Shown: piece after piece, positions 18,986-26,376 of the stretch
Layout of the letters: each line of letters opens with the position of its first letter
How positions within the stretch are numbered: the first letter of the stretch is position 1
The notes under the pieces: model-generated
What the model saw: the letters and a program-made list of their open reading frames with translations, nothing else
What the model was told of the DNA's origin: nothing
The model's database searches: none
Program-made: the position numbers and the translations under genes
Origin: Methylobacterium sp. J-090
Lineage (GTDB): Bacteria > Pseudomonadota > Alphaproteobacteria > Rhizobiales > Beijerinckiaceae
Assembly: GCF_022829345.1 (NCBI RefSeq)
Contig: NZ_JAKSXV010000096.1
Span: 310,001-374,000 of the forward strand
DNA: 64,000 nt
Direction: 5' to 3'

Positions 18986-19966
18986 TCAGGCTTTGGCGTA
19001 AGTCTCGGTCGGGATCGCCTCGGCGACGTTGCCGGGCACGAAGGCGTCGAAGGCCGCCCAGAAATCCTCGCGGATGGCATCGCCCTCCGACAGGATCTCG
19101 TGGCGGGCACCGGGCAGCACGAGGATGTGCGCGCCGCGCACGAGGCGCGCGAACCGTTCCGTCGCCCGCGTCTCGCAGACGGGGTCGGCGCCGGCCGCGA
19201 CGATGAGGCTCGGAATGGCGATGGTGGCGGCCACCCGCCTGTCGCGCAGGCGCGCCATGGCGCGGAACGCCCCGGCGAGCCACGCGATGGTGGGGTCCCC
19301 AACCGCACCCGCCCCGACGGCGCGCGCGGCCTCGGCGTTGCGCGCGTAGCGCATCGGGTCCGTCGACAGCCGGTTTCCCGCGAACGGCTTGGTGGCGATG
19401 GAGGTCGGCTTGCCGAACGGAATGTACCGGCGGCCGAGCCCGAGGCGGTGAAGGAAGCGGGCCAGAACCGAGGCCCCGGCCGGCCAGCGCACCATGCGGA
19501 TGGCGAGCATCGGCGCCACGGTCACGATCCGGCTGAACGGCAGCCAGCCGTCGCAGGCCCCGGTGAAGGCCACGGCGCCCCCCATGGAATGGGCGAGGCC
19601 CACGTGCGGATGCGGCATCAGGGGGCGCAGGACCGCATCCTCGACGGCCTTGAGGTCGCGGCGGTAATCGTCGAACCAGGCGACGTGGCCCTTGTGCGCG
19701 TCGGCGACCTGGCGCTGCGATTCGCCCTGACCGCGCCAATCGAACGCAACGACGGCGAAGCCGCGCCCGCGCAGGTCACTGACCGTCTCGTAGTACTTCT
19801 CGATGAACTCGGCCCGGCCCTGAAGCAGGCAGACGGTGCCCTTCACGAGGCGGGTGGTGGGGCGCCAATGCGCGACCCTGAGTTCGATGCCGTCGTCGGT
19901 GCGGACCGCCTTGAGGGCGCCCCCGGGCGGGACCGGGTTGTCGGGTGTGGAGCCCAGCGTCAGCAT
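18986..19966 (-). CDS. alpha/beta hydrolase, lysophospholipase L2-like
   Basis: A 326-residue hydrolase. Family landmarks: 'GTVCLLQGRAEFIEKYYETV', 'FDWRGQGESQR', the nucleophile elbow 'GLAHSMGGAVA' (Ser), 'LIVAAGADPVCE' (acid) and 'LVLPGARHEIL' (His) near the C terminus. 'GRAEFIEKY' is a PldB signature, so activity on lysophospholipids or monoacylglycerols is likely. The start at 19966 has GAGGA upstream; a longer open frame to 20041 runs into the heat-shock leader region and was rejected. It is convergent with hisN and divergent from the small heat-shock gene. Confidence 0.87.
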   Translation of the reverse strand: MLTLGSTPDNPVPPGGALKAVRTDDGIELRVAHWRPTTRLVKGTVCLLQGRAEFIEKYYETVSDLRGRGFAVVAFDWRGQGESQRQVADAHKGHVAWFDDYRRDLKAVEDAVLRPLMPHPHVGLAHSMGGAVAFTGACDGWLPFSRIVTVAPMLAIRMVRWPAGASVLARFLHRLGLGRRYIPFGKPTSIATKPFAGNRLSTDPMRYARNAEAARAVGAGAVGDPTIAWLAGAFRAMARLRDRRVAATIAIPSLIVAAGADPVCETRATERFARLVRGAHILVLPGARHEILSEGDAIREDFWAAFDAFVPGNVAEAIPTETYAKA

Positions 19967-20089
19967 CGACCGATCCTCGTGCGGCAGGGATGTCCCCGCC
20001 CTGGCGTCTGTTCTGCCATGCCATCCCTTCCGGCGTGTCACCGTGTCGGAAAAATCCGAAAAAACGCGCGCGATCGCGCGATCCAGGCT

Positions 20090-20119
20090 CTTGCGAGCAC
20101 AAACGTCACCGCCAATATC
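20090..20119 (+). promoter_or_regulatory. candidate heat-shock (RpoH-type) promoter of the small heat-shock gene
   Basis: CTTGCG (20090-20095) and CAATATC (20113-20119) are spaced by 17 bases. This resembles the alphaproteobacterial RpoH pattern CTTG-N17-CYATAT-like. Transcription would start near 20126, directly before the leader hairpins. Confidence 0.45.
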
Positions 20120-20126
20120 ATGGGAG

Positions 20127-20207
20127 CACCGGCCGTAACGGCGGTGCGACCGGTCCGGCCCTCGGGCGGACCCGATCTAAGCATGTTGCTTCTTATGGAG
20201 AATATGT
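20127..20207 (+). promoter_or_regulatory. ROSE-type RNA thermometer in the small heat-shock mRNA leader
   Basis: Three consecutive hairpins lie in the leader. Hairpin 1 is 20127-20146 (CACC/GGTG plus GCCG/CGGC, TAA loop). Hairpin 2 is 20152-20172 (GGTCCG/CGGACC). Hairpin 3 is 20181-20207, where GCATGTTGCTTC pairs with GGAGAATATGT around a TTAT loop with a single bulged G at 20188. Hairpin 3 buries the Shine-Dalgarno GGAG (20197-20200) and ends one base before the ATG. The UUGCU at 20186-20190 opposite the ribosome site is the hallmark of ROSE elements, which melt on heating. Confidence 0.82.
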
Positions 20208-20208
20208 C

Positions 20209-20682
20209 ATGCGTCAGTTCGATCTTGCTCCCCTCTATCGCTCCACCGTCGGATTCGACCGCCTGTTCTCGGCCCTCGACCAGTACGTCGCCGCCGATCA
20301 GGCCCCGACCTATCCCCCCTACAACATCGAGCGCACCGGCGAGAACGCCTACCGGATCACGGTGGCGGTCGCGGGCTTCACGGACTCCGATCTGTCCATC
20401 GAGGTCAAGGAGAACGCGCTCACGCTGAAGGGCGAGCGCGCGACCGATCCGGACAAGCCGGTGACGTTCCTGCATCAGGGCATCGCCGCGCGCGCCTTCG
20501 AGCGCCGCTTCCAGCTCGCCGACTACGTCCAGGTGACGGGCGCGGTGCTGGAGAACGGCCTCCTCCACATCGATCTCGTCCGCGAGATTCCGGAGGCAAA
20601 GAAGCCGCGTCAGATCCAGATCGCCACCGGGCGCGCCTCGGCTGCGCCGACCATCGAGGGCACGGTGCAGCAGGCGGCGTAA
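20209..20682 (+). CDS. small heat-shock protein, Hsp20 family
   Basis: A 157-residue alpha-crystallin-type chaperone (IbpA/HspH-like) that holds unfolding proteins during heat stress. After the N-terminal 'FDLAPLYRSTVGFDRLFSAL', the alpha-crystallin domain spans about 35-130: 'YPPYNIERTGENAYRITVAV', 'LTLKGERATD' and 'AFERRFQLADYVQVTGA'; 'LENGLLHIDLVREIPE' holds the conserved GxLxI-like end. The start ATG is set by GGAG nine bases before it, which is buried in a ROSE-like hairpin. Translation is thus predicted to be heat-controlled. A strong terminator with a GAAA loop follows. Confidence 0.93.
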   Translation: MRQFDLAPLYRSTVGFDRLFSALDQYVAADQAPTYPPYNIERTGENAYRITVAVAGFTDSDLSIEVKENALTLKGERATDPDKPVTFLHQGIAARAFERRFQLADYVQVTGAVLENGLLHIDLVREIPEAKKPRQIQIATGRASAAPTIEGTVQQAA

Positions 20683-20709
20683 GCGACGCTTCGTTCCCGG
20701 CCTTGAGGG

Positions 20710-20737
20710 CGCCCCGGCCGAAAGGCCGGGGCGTTTT
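20710..20737 (+). terminator. intrinsic terminator of the small heat-shock gene
   Basis: Perfect 10-bp stem (20710-20719 with 20724-20733) closed by a GAAA tetraloop and followed by TTTT. Confidence 0.92.
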
Positions 20738-20750
20738 CGTGTCCGAACCC

Positions 20751-21050
20751 TCAGGATTCGTCGTCGAATCGGTCGCCGCGTCCCGGCTCCTTGCAGCGAT
20801 AGCCGACGAAGCAGCGCGGCGTGTCGCCCGCCGGCACGAAGGCCGGGATGGTGATCTCGGTGATCTCGCAGAAACTGCGGTCGCGCACGAAGCGGTCGTA
20901 GGTCGCCCCGCCCGTGCCGAGAACCACGCCGCCCTGACTTCCGACGATGCCCTGGGCACGTGCGCAGCTCATGGCGGTGGTCGAAAGCCGCTGGGCGTAA
21001 GCCGGGCCGACCGCGCCGATGCAGATCAGCGCGAGGAGGAAACGCGTCAT
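20751..21050 (-). CDS. small secreted cysteine-containing protein, unknown function
   Basis: A 99-residue protein starting MTRFLLALICIGAVGPAYA, a clear signal peptide with an AYA-type cleavage site. The mature part (about 80 residues) has four cysteines ('MSCARAQG', 'SFCEITEI', 'RCFVGYRCK'), which could form two disulfides in the periplasm, and a glycine-rich turn. It ends in the acidic 'GDRFDDES'. No recognised domain. The ATG at 21050 is the best start because the signal peptide begins there; the frame stays open much further upstream over non-protein-like sequence. It is convergent with the heat-shock gene. Confidence 0.6.
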   Translation of the reverse strand: MTRFLLALICIGAVGPAYAQRLSTTAMSCARAQGIVGSQGGVVLGTGGATYDRFVRDRSFCEITEITIPAFVPAGDTPRCFVGYRCKEPGRGDRFDDES

Positions 21051-21196
21051 GGGATCGATCCCCTGCGCCGCGCGGCGAATCCATGCGGCCGGCGGGAAAA
21101 CGCCGCACGCCGCCCGTCGATCCTGCGGCGCGTGACCGCGTCGGCGGGGACAGTCGGTGGGGACATCGGCCTCGCTGCGAAGGCTGGGACGAGGCC

Positions 21197-21640
21197 CTAG
21201 AGGTCGCCGAAGATGAGCTGGCCCTGGGGGCTCGGGCGCCGTGCCGGAGCGCCGGTCCGCGGCGCGGGCTTCGCCCGCTTGACCGGCGGCCGCTTGGCCA
21301 CGGGCTCGGCCCGGAGGCGCGCCTTGGCCCGGTCGCGGGCGATGGCCTCCGGGGCATGGGGATCGTCGTCGAGCCACTTGCCGTGCTTGATCACCTCGTT
21401 GACCCGGCCCTGGTTAACCCCGACCTTGAAGGCGATCTCCTGCTGGGTCATCCCCGTGGAGGCGTGAAGATCGAGGATGGCGCGGGCGAGTTCGGGCGTC
21501 ATCTTCTGGCCCGTCAGACGCCGGGCCGGCTTGATGGTGCGGGTGGCCCGGTCGCGCTCGCGCAGGCGCTCCAGCAGAGCGAGCGCCATGAGCATCCCGT
21601 GCTCGCGCAGCGACTCCTCGAATTCCTTCAACGTCGCCAT
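21197..21640 (-). CDS. helix-turn-helix protein, unknown function
   Basis: A 147-residue basic protein. Residues about 48-85 form a helix-turn-helix: 'MTPELARAILDLHAS', 'GMTQQEIAFKVGVNQG', 'RVNEVIKHGKW'. The tail is rich in Arg, Pro and Lys and ends 'SPQGQLIFGDL'. The HTH resembles sigma-70 region 4 / XRE-like DNA-binding helices, so a DNA-binding role is likely. It starts at 21640, preceded by AAGGAAG; a longer start at 21706 exists but lacks a ribosome site. No operon partner is apparent; the Kdo hydroxylase gene is divergent. Confidence 0.7.
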   Translation of the reverse strand: MATLKEFEESLREHGMLMALALLERLRERDRATRTIKPARRLTGQKMTPELARAILDLHASTGMTQQEIAFKVGVNQGRVNEVIKHGKWLDDDPHAPEAIARDRAKARLRAEPVAKRPPVKRAKPAPRTGAPARRPSPQGQLIFGDL

Positions 21641-21879
21641 GCTGGCTTCCTTGCCGGCGCCGGTCTCCGACCTCGGAACCGGGACCGTCACACAAACGTG
21701 CCGCACGCTTGGGAGTTGCGCGCGACGGGAACCGAATGGTTGAGCCCGCCACCGTGCCCTGACAACCGGACAAACCCGTCATCCACCGGTATTCGCGATG
21801 CGGGCGCCCGGGTTGGTCTCGGGCATCACCTTCGGCTAAACGGCGTCTAGACCCGCCGAAACCCAGGACGCTTCCTGCG

Positions 21880-22746
21880 ATGATCAGCCCGATCGTTTCC
21901 GTCTCCCGCGAAGGGTCGGCCCCCGGCACGCCGTCCCTGGTCGATGCCCTCGAGGGCGGCGCGGTCCTGATGTTCCCGGACCTCGACTTCCCGTTCAGCC
22001 CGTTCGAGGAACGCTTCGTCGAGCGGCCCTTCGCCGACGGCAAGGCCAAGAACGTCAACATCCGGGGCGAGGCCGCCACCTTGCGGGGCGCGGCCGGGAC
22101 GCCGGAGGAACAGGAGGCGCTGCGCCAGCTCCTCATCCGCTACCGCGCCTTCGCGGAGGCGCTGATCGCCCGCCACCTGCCGGCCTACATCGGCAAGGTG
22201 TCGCTGGCCGGCACCTCCTACCGGCCGTTCGAGGTGGACCAGCGCAAGCTGAGCTGGCGGCGCGACGACACCCGCCTGCATATCGACGCCTTCCCGTCCA
22301 ACCCCATCGGCGAGAAGCGCATTCTTCGGATTTTCCGCAACATCAACCCGGAGGGCCAGCCCCGCCTGTGGCGGGTGGGCGAGGATTTCGCGTCCATGGC
22401 CCAGAAGTTCGTGCCGAAGCTCCCCGGCTACTCGCCCCTCTCGGCACGCCTGCTGGCGGCCCTGAAGATCACCAAGGCGCGGCGCTCGGAATACGACCAC
22501 CTCATGCTGCACCTGCACGACGCCCTGAAACAGGACATGGCCTATCAGGCCGACGCGCCCCAGGCCGACATCCGCTTCGAACCGGGCCAGACCTGGGTGA
22601 CGTTCTCGGACCTCGTGATGCACGGCGCCATGGGCGGCCGCTACATGCTGGAGCAGACCGCCTACCTGAAGGTCGCCGACCAGGCCGACCCCGAGCGCAG
22701 CCCGCAGCGCATCCTGGCCCGGACCCTCGGCCGGCCCCTGCGCTGA
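21880..22746 (+). CDS. kdoO: Kdo hydroxylase (Fe(II)/2-oxoglutarate-type dioxygenase)
   Basis: A 288-residue protein matching KdoO, which hydroxylates the Kdo sugar of the lipopolysaccharide inner core to Ko. Key stretches: 'LAGTSYRPFEVDQRKLSWRR', then 'DDTRLHIDAFPSNPIG', where His134 and Asp136 are the expected iron ligands. These are followed by 'RILRIFRNINPEG', 'TKARRSEYDHLMLHLHDALK' and 'DLVMHGAMGGRYMLEQT', where His248 would be the third ligand. Length fits the family. The gene starts at ATG 21880 and is followed after 26 bases by a small monooxygenase-type gene on the same strand. It predicts Ko in the lipopolysaccharide of this organism. Confidence 0.9.
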   Translation: MISPIVSVSREGSAPGTPSLVDALEGGAVLMFPDLDFPFSPFEERFVERPFADGKAKNVNIRGEAATLRGAAGTPEEQEALRQLLIRYRAFAEALIARHLPAYIGKVSLAGTSYRPFEVDQRKLSWRRDDTRLHIDAFPSNPIGEKRILRIFRNINPEGQPRLWRVGEDFASMAQKFVPKLPGYSPLSARLLAALKITKARRSEYDHLMLHLHDALKQDMAYQADAPQADIRFEPGQTWVTFSDLVMHGAMGGRYMLEQTAYLKVADQADPERSPQRILARTLGRPLR

Positions 22747-22772
22747 ACCCCTTCCCGGACCAAGGACCCGCC

Positions 22773-23072
22773 ATGATCCTCGAAATCGCTCAGATCGATC
22801 TCAAGCCCGGCTCGGAAGCCGACTTCGAGGCCGGCATCGCCAAGGCCGCCGAGATCTTCCGGGCCGCCAAGGGCTGCCGCAGCTTCGCGGTTCGCCGCTC
22901 CATCGAGAAGCCGCAGCGCTACCGCCTGCTCATCGAGTGGGACAGCCTGGAGAACCATACCAAGGACTTCACCGGCTCCCAGGCCTGGCAGGATTATCGT
23001 GCCATGGTGTCGCCGTTCTTCGAGGCGCCCCCCAGCGTCGAGCACACGGAACTGACGCTCCAGGCGTTCTGA
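22773..23072 (+). CDS. antibiotic biosynthesis monooxygenase-type (ABM) dimeric alpha/beta-barrel protein
   Basis: A 99-residue single ABM domain: 'LEIAQIDLKPGSEADFEAGI', 'AAKGCRSFAVRRSIEKPQR', 'YRLLIEWDSLENHTKDFT', 'QDYRAMVSPFFEAPPSVEHTE'. ABM proteins are small ferredoxin-like dimers that act as quinol monooxygenases, haem-degrading enzymes or unknown. The starting ATG follows AAGGA with ideal spacing. It is likely co-transcribed with kdoO. The frame is open further upstream over kdoO, but only the part from 22773 resembles the family. Confidence 0.85.
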   Translation: MILEIAQIDLKPGSEADFEAGIAKAAEIFRAAKGCRSFAVRRSIEKPQRYRLLIEWDSLENHTKDFTGSQAWQDYRAMVSPFFEAPPSVEHTELTLQAF

Positions 23073-23126
23073 TGCGGGCTCCCCCGATCGGACCGGAGCC
23101 CGTCCCGGGCAGTCCGCGCGGCGCTT

Positions 23127-23166
23127 GAGCGAAGCCCGATTCCGCCATCCCGACGGGATCGAGCGG
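23127..23166. repeat. dispersed short repeat, copy 2
   Basis: This 40-base unit (GAGCGAAGCCCGATTCCGCC, then ATCCCGACGGGATCGAGCGG) lies between the ABM gene and the convergent membrane protein gene. It matches copies at 40702-40741 and, in part, 9573-9600. On the minus strand it would read 'GMAESGFAQ', a spurious peptide. Confidence 0.8.
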
Positions 23167-23174
23167 AGCTGGTA

Positions 23175-23198
23175 TGAGGCGCCGGACCCGGCGCCTCA
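23175..23198. terminator. 10-bp hairpin between convergent genes
   Basis: TGAGGCGCCG (23175-23184) pairs with CGGCGCCTCA (23189-23198) around a GACC loop. The stop codon of the minus-strand gene lies inside the right arm. No T tract on either side, so function as a terminator is uncertain. Confidence 0.45.
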
Positions 23199-23609
23199 CT
23201 GCCCGGAATTGCGCACGATCATCTTCATCCGCGAATCGAGGTGGTTCCAGCGGGCGACGATCCGGCGCCGGGCGCAGGCTTCGAAGGAATCGCCCGCGAA
23301 GAACCCGACATGGATCGCGGTGTGCCGGCACTCCAGCAGCGGCGGGATCACGATCACCGCCGGGATCGGCAGGCACAGCAGCGCCACATCGACGACGAGG
23401 CCGATCTTCCAGCCGATGCCGCCGCGCCGAGGCTCCTTCGCGTAGGATTCCCTGAGCAGCCGGCGCTCCGCCGCGAAGGCCGTCGCGCCGTCCGCATCCG
23501 CCCGGGCGAACGACGTCCGGGGCTCCCTGGGGGGCGCCCGCGCAACCTCCAGGGCGGTGTCCGTGGACGCGATCCGGGGCGAGAGCGGCGTGTCGCGATA
23601 GGTCGTCAT
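23196..23609 (-). CDS. small membrane protein, unknown function
   Basis: A 137-residue protein. The first 60 residues are polar and Arg/Ala rich. A hydrophobic stretch 'WKIGLVVDVALLCLPIPAVIVIPPLLECRH' (about 84-113) can form one long or two short membrane segments. The cytoplasmic tail 'FEACARRRIVARWNHLDSRM' is basic. No family recognised. It begins 42 bases after the stop of another small membrane protein gene (23651-23989) on the same strand, so the two probably form an operon. The 3' end falls in a hairpin. Confidence 0.55.
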   Translation of the reverse strand: MTTYRDTPLSPRIASTDTALEVARAPPREPRTSFARADADGATAFAAERRLLRESYAKEPRRGGIGWKIGLVVDVALLCLPIPAVIVIPPLLECRHTAIHVGFFAGDSFEACARRRIVARWNHLDSRMKMIVRNSGQ

Positions 23610-23650
23610 GCGTCGAGTCTCGGAACGGGAAGGGCGGGCACGGCGAAGCC

Positions 23651-23989
23651 CTACCGCAGGGCGTTGGAGATGGAGCGGAACCGGTCTTCCAGGCCGAGGA
23701 CGTGGCCGGCGACCTCCTGACGGGCGCAGACGGCCGAGACGAGGCCCTGCGGCAGGAAGCCCGGGCGGTTGCCGGCACCGCACGGCATCAGCACGGAGGC
23801 CGCGAAGAATCCGAGGGAGCCGAGGAGCAGCACGAGCTTGAACGGTCCGACCCCCCGCCGCGCGGAGCGCTCATGCCGGGCCTCGCGCTCCGGACGGCGG
23901 CCACGCGGCGGCGGCGCCTCGTCCGCATCCGGATCGTCGCGCGGGCCGAACTCGGCCTGATAGTAGCGCTCAAGCTTACTCGGTCTCAT
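23651..23989 (-). CDS. small single-span membrane protein, unknown function
   Basis: A 112-residue protein: a basic, charged N-terminal 48 residues (MRPSKLERYYQAEFGPRDDP, then Arg/Glu-rich), one hydrophobic segment 'FKLVLLLGSLGFFAASVLMP' (about 50-69) and a C-terminal part of about 40 residues with two cysteines. The opening 'SKLERYYQAEFGPR' recurs in Rhizobiales hypothetical membrane proteins, as far as I recall. It is divergent from hemC, separated by about 207 bases, and followed by another membrane protein gene. Confidence 0.55.
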   Translation of the reverse strand: MRPSKLERYYQAEFGPRDDPDADEAPPPRGRRPEREARHERSARRGVGPFKLVLLLGSLGFFAASVLMPCGAGNRPGFLPQGLVSAVCARQEVAGHVLGLEDRFRSISNALR

Positions 23990-24196
23990 TCGTCGCCGTT
24001 CTCGCGTCCGGGTCTCGCCTCAGAGCCCAGCCAAGCTTTGCAACCAGGAGGCGTCACGACCCGATAATTTTCGGCTAACACAACCGCTCGATTCATCGCC
24101 CAAGCCGTGACGACGCGGAGTCGGATGCCCGGTGACAGGGCCGTGCGGACTGCGTACCACGGTGGTCAGGCAACCCACCCTGAGCGATCCGCGCCC

Positions 24197-25144
24197 ATGA
24201 TTTCGCCCACGACCCCGCCCAGGCTTCAGCGCCCCCTCCGCATCGGCACGCGCGGCAGCCCGATGGCGCTCGCCCAGACCGGGATGGTCCGCGACAGAAT
24301 CGTCGCCGCCAATCCGGGGCTCGAGACCGAGATCGTGGTGGTCAACACCGTGGCCGACCGCATCCTCGACCGGCCGCTCTCGGAAATCGGCGGCAAGGGC
24401 CTGTTCACCAAGGAACTCGAACAGGCGCTGTTCGCCGACGTGGTCGATGTCGCCGTCCATTCCATGAAGGACGTGGAGACCTGGCTGCCCGAGGGTCTTG
24501 TCATCGCCTGCATCCTGGAGCGCGACGACCCGCGCGACGCCTTCCTGTCGCCCCGCGCCGCCGGTTTTTCCGACCTGCCCGCCGGTTCGCGGATCGGGAC
24601 CTCGTCGCTGCGCCGGGCGGCCCAGGTGCTCATGCGCCGGCCGGATCTGCGCATCGTTCCCCTGCGCGGCAACGCCAACACCCGGATGCGCAAGCTGGAG
24701 GAGGGGACCTGCGACGCCACCCTCCTGGCCCTGTGCGGCCTGGAACGCCTCGGCATGGCCGAGATGGCCCGCTCCGTCCTCGCCGTCGACGAGATGCTGC
24801 CGGCCGTGGCCCAGGGGGCGCTGGGCATCGAGTGCCGCGAAGGGGATGCCGACGTGCGCGCACTGCTCGCTCCCCTGGTCAGCCAACGGGCGACGGCCGA
24901 ACTCGCCGCCGAGCGCAGCTTGCTCGCCGAACTCGACGGCTCGTGCCGTACGCCCATCGCCGCCCTCGCCCGGATCGACGGCGACACCCTGTCCCTCGAC
25001 GGCCTGCTGTTCCTGCCCGACGGCAGCGCCCACTGGGCGGTGCAGCGCTCAGGCGCCGTCGCCGACGCGGCCCGCATCGGCGCGGAGGCCGGCGCGGAGT
25101 TGAAGCGCGCCGCCGGCGACACCTACTTCAAGCACCTGCAGTAG
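24197..25144 (+). CDS. hemC: hydroxymethylbilane synthase (porphobilinogen deaminase)
   Basis: A 315-residue enzyme that joins four porphobilinogens into hydroxymethylbilane in haem, chlorophyll and cobalamin synthesis. It shows 'LRIGTRGSPMALAQTGMV', 'ILDRPLSEIGGKGLFTKELE', 'DVAVHSMKDVETWLPEGL', 'RIGTSSLRRAAQVL' and 'LRGNANTRMRKLEEG'. The dipyrromethane cofactor is attached to the Cys of 'LDGSCRTPIAA' (Cys250). The start at 24197 fits the family; an in-frame GTG 30 codons earlier was rejected because that stretch is not conserved-looking. It is convergent with the GSCFA gene, with 4 bases between stop codons. Confidence 0.97.
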   Translation: MISPTTPPRLQRPLRIGTRGSPMALAQTGMVRDRIVAANPGLETEIVVVNTVADRILDRPLSEIGGKGLFTKELEQALFADVVDVAVHSMKDVETWLPEGLVIACILERDDPRDAFLSPRAAGFSDLPAGSRIGTSSLRRAAQVLMRRPDLRIVPLRGNANTRMRKLEEGTCDATLLALCGLERLGMAEMARSVLAVDEMLPAVAQGALGIECREGDADVRALLAPLVSQRATAELAAERSLLAELDGSCRTPIAALARIDGDTLSLDGLLFLPDGSAHWAVQRSGAVADAARIGAEAGAELKRAAGDTYFKHLQ

Positions 25145-25148
25145 GCGC

Positions 25149-26198
25149 TCAGACCAGACTGCGCTCGATGGCCTCCTCGTCGCAGACCACGCCGGCCGCG
25201 CGGGCGTATTCGAGGCCGAGCGGGTGGGGCACCCGCGCGACGGGCGCGGCGTTGGTGAAGGCACCGAGGAACACCCGCATGACGTGGGCGACGGCCTCGG
25301 GCGTCACCGAGCGCAGGTCGTCGGCGTAGTAGCGGCCGGCATTGGCCGTGCTGGTGACGATCTCGTAGGCGGGGAAATACACCGCGCGTGGCTCCGCCTC
25401 GACCACTTCCTCCGCCGCCACCCGCAGGGCCGCCTTGCTGTAGGCGTTGGACACCAGGACGTGCCGATCCGCGTAGGACGCGATGAGCGGCACCGGCGAT
25501 ACCGTGAGGATCACGCGCGCCTTCGCGTTCACGCGGAACAGCCGGTCGAGGAAGGCGAGCAGGTCGTCGCGCACGCCTCCGGCACGGGCGTTGACGAAGG
25601 CGTAGCGGTCCGGATCGAAGCCGTCGCCGATCACGCCCGGCGCCACCGGCAGGGCCGCCCCATCGGCCCGGTGCTCCCAGCCCTCCGTGAGCCCGAGGGT
25701 GAAGACGAACACGTCGAGCTCCTCGAACATCGTCCGCACGGCCGCGAGGTGGTTTTCGCGCGACGCGAGCAACGCGGCCTCGTCCGGGAACCCGTCGGGC
25801 TCGATGGCCGGACGGAACGGATCGACGCGGCGCCCGTCCGGCCGGGTCCAGGCCGCGAGGTCCGGCACGTAGGTGCCGTAGGCCCGGTCGAACAGCTGGA
25901 GCAGCTGGCGCGCGGTGTAGACGTTGCCGTAACGGGCGCAATAGGTGCCGTACTGGCGCGCCTCCGCCGCCGCCGGCGACAGGCCGGCGGGGACCGGCTC
26001 GGCGAGGTAGCGGCCGAACCCGGCCTCCGTCAGGGCGCGCGCGACGTGCTGGGCGAAGCAGCTCCCGGCGGTGGCGACCCGGGCGCCCGGCGGGATGAGA
26101 AACGCGCCGCTCGGCCCCGGCGCCAGGGCGAAGGGCGGCACGCCGGCCACGGCCTTGCGCCAGAATCGCTCGGCCGGTAGATCGGCGTAAGGGTTCAT
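25149..26198 (-). CDS. GSCFA domain protein
   Basis: A 349-residue protein with the GSCFA family motif 'ATAGSCFAQHVARAL' (about residues 40-54). Further conserved blocks: 'QYGTYCARYGNVYTARQLLQL', 'DVFVFTLGLTEGWEHRAD' and 'VILTVSPVPLIASY' (an SGNH-hydrolase-like strand pattern), and 'YFPAYEIVTS' near 'GRYYADDLRSVTPEAV'. GSCFA proteins are thought to be SGNH-like hydrolases or acyltransferases acting on surface glycans; function is not proven. Start codons at 26198 and 26219 are both possible. It is divergent from a WcbI-type gene, a telling partner. Confidence 0.85.
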   Translation of the reverse strand: MNPYADLPAERFWRKAVAGVPPFALAPGPSGAFLIPPGARVATAGSCFAQHVARALTEAGFGRYLAEPVPAGLSPAAAEARQYGTYCARYGNVYTARQLLQLFDRAYGTYVPDLAAWTRPDGRRVDPFRPAIEPDGFPDEAALLASRENHLAAVRTMFEELDVFVFTLGLTEGWEHRADGAALPVAPGVIGDGFDPDRYAFVNARAGGVRDDLLAFLDRLFRVNAKARVILTVSPVPLIASYADRHVLVSNAYSKAALRVAAEEVVEAEPRAVYFPAYEIVTSTANAGRYYADDLRSVTPEAVAHVMRVFLGAFTNAAPVARVPHPLGLEYARAAGVVCDEEAIERSLV

Positions 26199-26376
26199 CA
26201 CCACGGCGGCACCTCTCATCCGATCGCTCACAGGCTGGCCGCACCGGGCCTTCGCACGGGTCGAGACCCTCGCGCGATCCGTCTCATCACCGGGTTCTTG
26301 GTCGCCATCCTGGGCGGGACCGTGGCGCCGGGCCGCTGCCGAAGCGGAACCGGAGCGCACCGGGCCCCGCATCGCC

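Noticed and set aside
21411..21424. TTAACCCC as a possible CtrA half site
   Set aside because: Lies inside the HTH gene and has no second half at N7.
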